A stretch of 5,018 nt of DNA. Source: Ferruginibacter sp. Lineage in GTDB: Bacteria; Bacteroidota; Bacteroidia; Chitinophagales; Chitinophagaceae. A model generated the notes under the pieces. It worked only from the letters and a program-made list of their open reading frames with translations. It had not been told where the DNA came from and did not search any database. Numbering within the stretch: position 1 is the stretch's first letter; every line of letters begins with the position of its first letter. Shown here one piece after another: positions 1 through 5,018 of this stretch. The translations under genes and the position numbers were made by a program. Where the stretch lies: positions 1-5,018 of the forward strand of contig JANYFI010000429.1 of assembly GCA_025362765.1 (NCBI GenBank). The letters are read 5' to 3'.

Positions 1-733
1 GACTACCCAGCAAATCATCTATGTTCTTACCGCATACCAAAATCCCAAGTATGGTGGGCTGAAGACTCTGCGTAATAAATCCTTTGCGGACTAAAAAAGA
101 CTTTGAATTTTCAATATCAGATTTTATGCTTTCTGTAATTACTTCCTTGTTTAATATTTGTATGTATTCATTTAATTTATTTACGTCAAGATTTTCTAAC
201 GACGTATTTATTACAGGTTGAAGTTCTTTTGCATTTAGAATTTCCTGTTTGTATTCAGCCTGAGCAAGTATTTTGTTGGATTTAATTTTATGATCACCGC
301 TGATTTGTCGCTCATAAGCGTTTTCGTCATAATAGACATATTTTAATTCTTCTGGAATTTCTTCTATATAAATAGCTAAAACTTCTTTGCCAAGAATGGG
401 ATGAACTTCAAAAGCAGTAAAATACTGATTTAAATCTCGACGCTCTTTTAAGTCATTTGTGAAAACACCACTTATTTCTTTTGTTTTATTCTCATTTTGT
501 TTGTCAAATCCTGTAATTGTATATTCTTGTTTTTTTTCATCTTCTTTGATTCCAATAATTAGGATACCTCCTCCTGTATTTAGAAAAGCACAGGCAGTTT
601 TATATACTTCTCTCCAATCTGAAGTATGATGGCTGTTATCTTTCAATTCAAGCTTATCATCCTCTAATTTTCGAAACGTATTAGTTTTAATAAAATATTC
701 TATTTCCGATAATATCTTTTCTATTTGGCGCAT
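1..733 (-). CDS. AlbA_2 (Schlafen-type) domain protein, partial: C-terminus lies beyond the window start
   Basis: The minus strand is open without a stop for 244 codons from ATG at 731-733 to the window edge. Residues about 24-95 look like an AlbA_2 (PF04326) domain: an ELKD motif at residues 29-32 in the place of the family's E-F/L-K, then the signature AFLNTGGGILIIGI at 49-62, and a GF-D/G-type segment after residue 70. Residues about 205-235 (LVRKGFIT...PTILGILVCGK) match the segment that commonly follows AlbA_2 in RecG-like or 'ATP-binding' bacterial proteins, where a HATPase_c_4 or winged-helix region usually comes next. That part is not visible here. The family is thought to bind nucleic acid, and many members sit in accessory or defence-related regions, but no specific role can be assigned. 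Five 60-base lines counted here average about 30% G+C, against about 45% in the gene at 1197, which suggests separate acquisition. The start was chosen because it is the first ATG of the frame, just upstream of the domain. Confidence 0.85.
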   Translation of the reverse strand, partial: MRQIEKILSEIEYFIKTNTFRKLEDDKLELKDNSHHTSDWREVYKTACAFLNTGGGILIIGIKEDEKKQEYTITGFDKQNENKTKEISGVFTNDLKERRDLNQYFTAFEVHPILGKEVLAIYIEEIPEELKYVYYDENAYERQISGDHKIKSNKILAQAEYKQEILNAKELQPVINTSLENLDVNKLNEYIQILNKEVITESIKSDIENSKSFLVRKGFITQSLQPTILGILVCGKNIDDLLGS

Positions 734-758
734 TATTTTATCTAGTATTACTAAAATA

Positions 759-766
759 CAAATCTA
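759..766 (-). promoter_or_regulatory. Possible Bacteroidota -7 promoter element for the AlbA_2 gene
   Basis: Read on the minus strand, TAGATTTG fits the Bacteroidetes -7 consensus TAnnTTTG exactly and lies about 25 bp before the ATG at 733. No TTTG is present about 19-23 bp upstream, so the -33 half is missing or degenerate. This is a motif match only. Confidence 0.3.
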
Positions 767-813
767 AACAATCAATACATTAGTTGGAGGGTTCATTTTT
801 TGTGTCACTATCT

Positions 814-826
814 TTTTCGCCGTTGT
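814..826 (+). repeat. Left terminal inverted repeat of copy 1
   Basis: TTTTCGCCGTTGT is the exact reverse complement of 1054-1066. A close relative of this end is seen at the left edge of copy 2 (about 3634-3650) and copy 3 (4408-4422), which supports it as a true element end. Confidence 0.55.
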
Positions 827-1053
827 CGATAAGCATATTTATGTAGTAGTAAATGTTTTTGATTCGCTTGCCTTTACCCATTACATCCTTAAAATCGTCA
901 GCTATCACAGCGGTCGTTGTTGGTCTTGTTGACCAACCACCGAAGTGAACAACAAAAAAGCTGCAACTAAAAACAGTATCTTTCATCAATGGATACTTAT
1001 CTCATATACTGGCCTCTTTTACACCCCACGACCGGCAATGGCGGGGAATGCCA

Positions 1054-1066
1054 ACAACGGCGAAAA
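1054..1066 (-). repeat. Right terminal inverted repeat of copy 1
   Basis: ACAACGGCGAAAA pairs with the left end at 814-826. Copies 2 and 3 show no equivalent right end, so they look truncated or diverged on this side. Confidence 0.5.
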
Positions 1067-1196
1067 TGCACCAATAAAATTGCATGCTGAAAAGATATCT
1101 AATATTCTTATTATTGCGTTATAGCATGATTATAAAAGACGTAACAGATAGTTTAATAAGTATAGAAAAAAGTCCGATAATTTAAACACCCTTTGT

Positions 1197-3626
1197 ATGC
1201 TGCGCAAAAAAAGCGTTTTACTCGCCCTAATGATTTTTCCATGTTTGGTATACGCACAATGGCCTTTAAAAGTAATCAGCACGGATGAATTTTTATATAC
1301 TGCCCACGATCTGTTATCAAAAGTAAAATATACATCTCAGCACCAACTGGGTATTCTATATAATAACATTACAAGGCCGTTATACGATAACATCACTATT
1401 GATGGAGACAATGGCAGCCCTTCAAATTATAAGATCGGCCAAACCGGGGGCATATATATTATCAGGGATTCATCGGGTAGCAATTATAATGGCAATGGTA
1501 ATGAACTGGCACGGATTGATGGATCCTCCAGCAAGTATGGAATAGATTTTGAAACAGATGCCAGCGATAATTTTATAGTGCTCGGTAATATTGTAGGTAA
1601 TAACTGGAACAGTAGTGGGTTTCCTGCAACCGGTACATCAACCGACAGTACTCAAATTCTTTTATGCAAGGTAGATCTTTCAAATAAAATAGTTTGGTAT
1701 AAAATATATGGAGGCACCAATTCCGAATATGCGATTAGCATTAAAAAGGCTGGTGATGGAAATTTTATAGTATTGGCACAAACACAATCTAATGATGGGG
1801 ATGTAAAAAATTTTTTGGGCGGCAAAGATATATGGCTCTTTAAGATAGATGGTGGTGGTAATATCATCTGGCAAAAAACCTTGGGAAGTGATAAAGAGGA
1901 GATTCCTACAGATCTTGAAATATTGAATGATGGCTCCATTGTAATTTCCGGAAGCGCCGATCAGAGTGCCTTTGCACCTTCGGCGTATGGTGGTAAAAAC
2001 GCTTTTCTTACAAAACTTACACCAGCCGGCAACCTTATATGGACAAAGGTATACGGCGGAAGTGGCGATGATGGAATAAAGTCTTTTATGCCGGTGCCTG
2101 ACGGATTTATTTCCATAGGGACTTCTACTTCAGCAGACGGGGATTATCCTGTTAATGCCGGTAAAAAAGACATTTACATATTTAAGCTTGACGCCGCAGG
2201 TTCTATTGTGTGGAAAAAGCATTACGGAAACAGTGATGATGATGAAGCTGGCGATATAGTTTATACTTCCTGCGATGATAAAATATTTGCGAGTTATGCA
2301 AAACAGTTTAGTAACGATCAGGAGTATTTTTCCAATCCACCATACCCGTTGTTTTCGCAAACCGCCGGTGTGCAAATAGGGTTGCTCAATGTTGATGGCT
2401 CACAGTTTTTCTATTATGAAGATAATTTCGGTTACAGTGTTTACAGTGATAATTATTATTTCAATTATGCCATCTATAATACATTGGCACCTAATGACAG
2501 GGGAGGCTTTTTAGGAGGAGGCTTTCAACACATCAGGTTTGGCAATAACACAGGTTCCGATGCATATCGTGTTGGGCGAACTTTTCATGTGGAGGAGTAT
2601 GGTGTACCACTTGTTAAGTCTAATTATGACACGTCCTTATGTGCGGGCCAGTCTGCGTGGGGAATTGTTTTTAACAAAGACACAACCTTTTCAGATACTT
2701 TGAGAAACGGATGCAACATTGATACCCTGATCAATAAATACGTTGTAAAAGTGACCAACGTGTTAGACAGTATGCTAATAAAAGACACTACAATTTGTTA
2801 TGGGCAGGCGTTTGAAGGGATACCCGTTACGACATCCTTTTTTAAAAGCGACACCTTGATTGTAAACACCAATTGCGGCCTTAAAAAAATTATTACAAAG
2901 AAAAATGTTTTTGTACCACCGTTAGTCAACATTTTTTTTGGCACTGATACAACAGTATGCAAAGAAGGCTTGCTGTTAAATGCTGCATTGCCAGGGGCCT
3001 CCTATTTGTGGCAGGATGGTTCCACAGCTTCTTCTTTGTTGGCAGGCAAGCCCGGGGTTTACTGGGTGCAGTTGACGGATACCAACGGATGTAAGAATGC
3101 AGATTCTATCAGGATAAGTGTAACAGATCTTTACCTGAGCATACCGCATGATACCGCCATTGCTGCAAACAGCTCTGTACTTCTTGTACCGCAATCCAAT
3201 GGCACAGTGAACTGGCAATACAGTAGCGCACTTAGTTGCCAGAACTGCCAGAACACAGTTGCAACGCCGGCCACTACAACAACCTTTTACGTGACCGCTA
3301 AAAAAGACGGATGCAGCCTTAATGATGATGTCACGGTAACTGTCATGAAAGACAATTATTTCTACCTGCCCAATGCTTTTACACCCAATAACGATGGTAG
3401 AAATGACGTCTTTAAACCAACTGCCAGCGGCGTTACTGAATACAAGATGCAGGTATTTAATCGCTGGAGCCAGTTAGTATTTCAAACCAGTAATGTATCG
3501 GAAGGATGGAATGGTAAATTTCATAAAACTTTGCAACCAGGCGGGGCCTATGTGTACATTATACAATACAAAAACAACAAAGGAGAAGAATATCTACACA
3601 AAGGGTCGTTTCTGCTGATACGATAA
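1197..3626 (+). CDS. Secreted T9SS (type B) protein with beta-propeller-like repeats, Ig-like modules and CHU_C sorting domain
   Basis: This is a complete 809-residue protein. Residues 1-20 are a Sec signal peptide (RKK, hydrophobic core, VYA before Q21). About 150-345 holds repeats of 57-58 residues, each with a K-x-D...G-x-I-x-W-x-K-x-(Y/L)-G unit; the aligned tryptophans are W167, W225, W282 and W339, as in SBBP or delta-60-like propeller proteins. A tyrosine-rich stretch follows near 404-428. Two tandem modules begin DTSLC (C482-C506) and DTTIC (C534-C560), similar to the common Bacteroidota C-x-GQ...GC repeats. Next come an Ig-like or PKD-like module (C588-C632, with YLWQDGS and a NGC end) and another with C681, C684 and C706. 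Residues about 722-808 are the CHU_C domain (PF13585/TIGR04131): LPNAFTPNNDGRNDVF, then VFNRW, W-N-G and a GSFLLIR end. CHU_C directs export through the type IX system to the cell surface or medium. Catalytic residues are not recognisable, so an adhesive or structural role is inferred. There is no clear SD; this ATG is the one that places the signal peptide at the terminus. Confidence 0.95.
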   Translation: MLRKKSVLLALMIFPCLVYAQWPLKVISTDEFLYTAHDLLSKVKYTSQHQLGILYNNITRPLYDNITIDGDNGSPSNYKIGQTGGIYIIRDSSGSNYNGNGNELARIDGSSSKYGIDFETDASDNFIVLGNIVGNNWNSSGFPATGTSTDSTQILLCKVDLSNKIVWYKIYGGTNSEYAISIKKAGDGNFIVLAQTQSNDGDVKNFLGGKDIWLFKIDGGGNIIWQKTLGSDKEEIPTDLEILNDGSIVISGSADQSAFAPSAYGGKNAFLTKLTPAGNLIWTKVYGGSGDDGIKSFMPVPDGFISIGTSTSADGDYPVNAGKKDIYIFKLDAAGSIVWKKHYGNSDDDEAGDIVYTSCDDKIFASYAKQFSNDQEYFSNPPYPLFSQTAGVQIGLLNVDGSQFFYYEDNFGYSVYSDNYYFNYAIYNTLAPNDRGGFLGGGFQHIRFGNNTGSDAYRVGRTFHVEEYGVPLVKSNYDTSLCAGQSAWGIVFNKDTTFSDTLRNGCNIDTLINKYVVKVTNVLDSMLIKDTTICYGQAFEGIPVTTSFFKSDTLIVNTNCGLKKIITKKNVFVPPLVNIFFGTDTTVCKEGLLLNAALPGASYLWQDGSTASSLLAGKPGVYWVQLTDTNGCKNADSIRISVTDLYLSIPHDTAIAANSSVLLVPQSNGTVNWQYSSALSCQNCQNTVATPATTTTFYVTAKKDGCSLNDDVTVTVMKDNYFYLPNAFTPNNDGRNDVFKPTASGVTEYKMQVFNRWSQLVFQTSNVSEGWNGKFHKTLQPGGAYVYIIQYKNNKGEEYLHKGSFLLIR

Positions 3627-3633
3627 TGGATTC

Positions 3634-3856
3634 TTTCAGTCGTTGTTGGTAGGGATATTTCATATAGCAGTAAATGTTTTGATTAGCTTGCCTCTAGCCA
3701 TTACATCCTTAAAATCGTCGGCTATCACGAGGGCCATTGTTGGTCTTGTTGACCAACAACCGAAGCCAACACCAAAAAAACTGTAACTAAAAATAGTATC
3801 TTTCATCATTGGAAACATATCACATATACTGGCCTCAGTTTTTACACCACCACGAT
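3634..3856. mobile_element. Interspersed repeat copy 2, right end not recognised
   Basis: This copy has the same orientation as copies 1 and 3. Its left end (TTTCAGTCGTTGTTGG at about 3634-3649) resembles the terminal repeat of copy 1 and starts only 7 bp after the CHU_C stop codon. The core inverted repeat is TTGTTGGTC at 3737-3745, loop 3746-3750, GACCAACAA at 3751-3759, a perfect 9-bp stem. Flanking GGC (3732-3734) and GCC further out can extend it. Compared with copies 1 and 3 it has lost one T in the T-run near 3676-3680, which shifts the minus-strand frame conserved in the other copies. Homology to copy 1 runs to about 3856, through the shared CATATACTGGCCTC and TTTTACACC segments. Confidence 0.65.
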
Positions 3857-4103
3857 GCTCGAATAGTAGCAGGTTTGCAGAAGCTGGAGTCCATTCATGG
3901 AACCTGGTAAATGCCATGTTATGCAATTTGCCGGAAGAATATTATTATTCATCCGCTAAATTTTATCATACCGGAATTGATGAATTTAACATGCTGACAC
4001 ATTGCTAAACCCAACGGTTCGGTTGATGATCAACAAGACCAACGGTGTAGAAAAGGATGAGCATTGGGATTGGATCAAATTTACTGCTCTTGCCAATTCG
4101 TAA
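3857..4103 (+). pseudogene. Possible decayed gene end with a frameshift (unidentified)
   Basis: Two overlapping plus-strand open stretches read like protein. The first (3787-4005, convincing only after the repeat ends near 3857) includes FAEAGVHSWNLVNAM, LPEEYYYSS and AKFYHTGIDEFNML, then stops at 4006-4008. The second, in another frame (3990-4100, stop TAA 4101-4103), gives NPTVRLMINK and DEHWDWIKFTALANS. Joined by one frameshift near 3990-4005 they would form a continuous C-terminal piece of about 80 residues. No family is recognised and no start codon or leader is apparent. Part of the second stretch (4016-4045) also matches the repeat core in inverted orientation, which weakens the coding reading. 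The minus strand of 3800-3926 is also open. This is a weak call based on residue make-up only. Confidence 0.25.
4016..4045 (-). repeat. Inverted partial copy of the repeat core
   Basis: Compared with the reverse complement of the copy 2 core, 26 of these 30 bases are identical, including an unbroken TCAACAAGACCAA shared with copies 1 and 2. Its orientation is opposite to copies 1-3. Weaker matches at similar spacing (TTGATGAA near 3977-3984, TTGC near 4002-4005) suggest a diverged longer copy, but those short matches may be chance. Confidence 0.5.
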
Positions 4104-4299
4104 AAAGAACTATTTTATACTTTGACATCAGGTAAATTAAAATTTCAAATAGTATTATTAATGGAATAGATATAAGGAGCTGTCCCGTATAATCAGGGGA
4201 TTCTGTTAAACAGGCAGATATAAACAGGATGGCCACATAAAGAAACTTTCTGTAAGCCAGCAGCTTGTATGTTATTTTTGTTGGTTGTTCTGTTGTCAT
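4081..4299 (-). CDS. Small two-helix membrane protein matching the C-terminal end of TatC (probable tatC fragment)
   Basis: This is a 72-residue frame. Residues 16-60 follow the TM5-TM6 end of TatC (PF00902), the receptor subunit of the twin-arginine translocase: a Y-R-K lead-in at 16-18, a helix about 19-32, a short loop LTESPD (31-36) in place of the family's L-T-P-P-D with one extra residue, then Q40-LLISIP and LFEI at 50-53, the conserved LYE/LFE glutamate position, within helix 41-58. In E. coli TatC the equivalent run is LTPPD...Q-LLAIP...LFEI. A full TatC has about 240-280 residues and six helices; the first four are absent, and the 21 open codons upstream of the ATG do not resemble TatC. 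It therefore cannot work as a whole TatC. It is most simply a relic of a duplicated or rearranged tatC, though a small stand-alone membrane protein is not excluded. It lies between repeat copies 2 and 3, which fits a rearranged region. Confidence 0.6.
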   Translation of the reverse strand: MTTEQPTKITYKLLAYRKFLYVAILFISACLTESPDYTGQLLISIPLIILFEILIYLMSKYKIVLFTNWQEQ

Positions 4300-4381
4300 A
4301 AAATATTTTTTTGTACTTAAAGGTATTATATTATTAAAGATAAAAAAGCAAAAATTTAGGAGCCTTTATTGGTAAGTAATT

Positions 4382-4435
4382 CCGCCGTTGGTGGGAGAGT
4401 TATTTCCTTTCGCCGTTGTTGGTAGGGTTATTTCA
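4382..4435 (+). repeat. Imperfect tandem duplication of the repeat's left end
   Basis: CCGCCGTTGGTGGGAGAGTT followed by ATTTCC (4382-4407) is repeated 28 bp later as TCGCCGTTGTTGGTAGGGTT followed by ATTTCA (4410-4435). The second unit is the left edge of copy 3. The first may be a leftover end from an earlier insertion at the same place, or slippage. Confidence 0.5.
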
Positions 4436-4590
4436 TGTAATAGTAAATGTTTTTGATTCCCTTGCCTTTAGTCATTACGTCCTTAAAATCATCGGCTATC
4501 ACGACGGCTGTTGTTGGTCTTTTTAACCAACAACCGAAGCCAACAACAAAAAAGCTGCAACTAAAAATAGTACCTTTCATCAATGTAAAG
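4408..4590. mobile_element. Interspersed repeat copy 3, right end not recognised
   Basis: The left end is TTTCGCCGTTGTTGG (4408-4422), nearly identical to the terminal repeat of copy 1. Positions 4445-4585 align to 851-991 of copy 1 without gaps, about 88% identical. The core hairpin is the best developed of the three: GGCT (4506-4509) and GTTGTTGGT (4510-4518) pair with ACCAACAAC (4526-4534) and AGCC (4538-4541), with a CGA bulge (4535-4537). A second CCAACAAC at 4540-4547 could compete for the same strand. Similarity to copy 1 fades soon after 4585, and no right terminal repeat is seen. Confidence 0.65.
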
Positions 4591-4712
4591 TTATCCAGGA
4601 GTTCAACAGTTTCAAAGAGGCTTGCGCTAATGGGGGGATAATAGACGTCCTTTTTTGCAAGCAATGACTGGTAGGAGATATCAGCTTCCGGAAATGAATA
4701 CCATAAAATATT
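4586..4712 (-). other. Possible short coding remnant next to copy 3 (unidentified)
   Basis: The minus strand is open from 4712, after an in-frame TAG at 4713-4715, and gives a protein-like stretch of about 42 residues, including LWYSFPEADISYQSLL, KKDVYYPPIS and LFETVELLDNFT. The frame then runs into repeat copy 3 and stops at 4428-4430. No family is recognised, there is no ATG at its start, and it faces the plus-strand gene at 4747. It may be part of a gene interrupted by the repeat, or a chance open frame. Confidence 0.2.
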
Positions 4713-4746
4713 CTAACTTCCGCCAATAATAAAATAAAAAGAAATT

Positions 4747-5018
4747 ATGTTGAAATTGCTCGTCTCGATTGCTGCATCAGGTATCCTGCTTCCGGCCTTT
4801 GCTGCTAATATCAATATTTATGTACTACCTGGCGGAAGCGGGAATGGTTCAGCGCAAGCGCCCACTACTTTACAAAAGGCAATAGCCATGCTGCCCGGTT
4901 TAAAGAAATCAAACCCAAAAGGCACCATTACTATTTTTCTCAATGATGGAGCATACAACCTGGATCAACCGATCCTAATGACACCTGAAAATGGTGGCAC
5001 CGGTGAATTGCAAATTAT
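4747..5018 (+). CDS. Secreted right-handed beta-helix (pectate-lyase-like) protein, partial: only the N-terminus is in the window
   Basis: ATG at 4747 opens a frame that runs off the window after 90 codons. Residues 1-20 form a signal peptide (MLK, a hydrophobic run, then PAFAA). The mature start, NINIYVLPGGSGNGS followed by APTTLQKAI, is the usual opening of secreted right-handed parallel beta-helix proteins: I-Y-V-x-P-x-G-x-G-x-G-S, then a P-x-T-L-Q-x-A-I cap helix. It continues with TITIFLNDGAYNLDQPI, the first helix coil, whose family version is I-x-L-x-x-G-x-Y-x-L. Many such proteins bind or cleave polysaccharides in Bacteroidota, but the catalytic part lies outside the window and no CAZy family can be given. 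An A-rich leader (AAAATAAAAAGAAATT) precedes the start, typical of the phylum. Any C-terminal sorting domain lies downstream. Confidence 0.8.
   Translation, partial: MLKLLVSIAASGILLPAFAANINIYVLPGGSGNGSAQAPTTLQKAIAMLPGLKKSNPKGTITIFLNDGAYNLDQPILMTPENGGTGELQI

Larger units (their letters stand above)
814..1066. mobile_element. Interspersed repeat copy 1: 253-bp MITE-like element with 13-bp terminal inverted repeats
   Basis: TTTTCGCCGTTGT at 814-826 is the exact reverse complement of ACAACGGCGAAAA at 1054-1066, giving bounded ends 253 bp apart. Between them, 851-991 aligns without gaps to copy 3 at 4445-4585 with about 124 of 141 identical bases, and with one gap to copy 2 with about 123 identical bases. 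Homology with copy 2 alone continues to about 1032. The core holds an inverted repeat: GTTGTTGGTC at 916-925, a 5-base loop, and GACCAACCAC at 931-940 with one mismatch. No target-site duplication is evident next to the ends. It fills most of the intergenic space between the divergent AlbA_2 and CHU_C genes. A 69-codon minus-strand frame (780-989) runs through it but shows no sign of protein-level selection. Confidence 0.65.

Noticed and set aside
1083..1196. Promoter of the CHU_C gene in the 130-bp leader
   Set aside because: No TTTG plus TAnnTTTG pair could be found, only AT-rich sequence and a GCATGC palindrome at 1083-1088.
1652..3218. Several minus-strand open frames of 64-95 codons inside the CHU_C gene
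   Set aside because: All lie opposite a well-supported coding frame with clear domains, so they are antisense shadows.
3627..3780. Repeat copy 2 as a rho-independent terminator of the CHU_C gene
   Set aside because: The stem at 3737-3759 is more than 100 bp after the stop codon and is not followed by a T-run on the plus strand.
4318..4352. Possible promoter for the tatC fragment on the minus strand: TTTG at 4349-4352 and TACCTTTA at 4318-4325
   Set aside because: The -7 part misses the final G of TAnnTTTG, the 23-bp spacer is on the long side, and the region is so AT-rich that such matches are expected by chance.
814..4590. CRISPR array from repeated units
   Set aside because: The copies are over 150 bp long, kilobases apart, diverged and variably truncated, with no regular spacers.
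4447..4641. A 64-codon plus-strand open frame across copy 3
   Set aside because: It is antisense to the repeat's other frame, and the equivalent frame in copy 1 is interrupted by a stop (TGA near 946-948). It has no leader and no recognisable features.

Overview
The window looks like a chromosomal segment of a Bacteroidota bacterium, most likely of the Chitinophagaceae/Sphingobacteriia type. The main evidence is a large secreted protein ending in a CHU_C (gliding-motility-associated, type B) C-terminal sorting domain, which is the export tag of the type IX secretion system and is confined to this phylum. A-rich leaders without clear Shine-Dalgarno sequences fit the same assignment.

Layout. 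(1) 1-733, minus strand: the N-terminal 244 codons of an AlbA_2 (Schlafen-type) putative nucleic-acid-binding protein, cut by the window edge and clearly more AT-rich than the rest. (2) 734-1196: intergenic, mostly filled by a 253-bp repeat (copy 1) with 13-bp terminal inverted repeats. (3) 1197-3626, plus strand: the only complete large gene, an 809-residue secreted protein with a signal peptide, about four 57-58-residue beta-propeller-like repeats, four cysteine-bearing Ig-like or adhesin-type modules and the CHU_C tag. (4) 3627-4080: repeat copy 2, starting 7 bp after that stop codon, followed by sequence that reads like a decayed gene end and holds an inverted partial copy of the repeat core. 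(5) 4081-4299, minus strand: a 72-residue two-helix protein matching only the last two transmembrane helices of TatC, probably a relic. (6) 4300-4746: repeat copy 3, with a duplicated left end, then a short protein-like open stretch on the minus strand. (7) 4747-5018, plus strand: the start of a secreted right-handed beta-helix protein, cut by the window edge.

No operon is visible. The two exported proteins are separated by repeat-filled, gene-fragment-bearing DNA and need not work together. The most notable signal is the interspersed repeat: three same-orientation copies (87-88% identical over a 141-bp core, counted by eye) plus one inverted core, each built around a GTTGTTGG/CCAACAAC hairpin. 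It behaves like a non-autonomous, MITE-like element. A conserved minus-strand reading frame in it shows no codon-position bias, so it is probably not a maintained protein gene.
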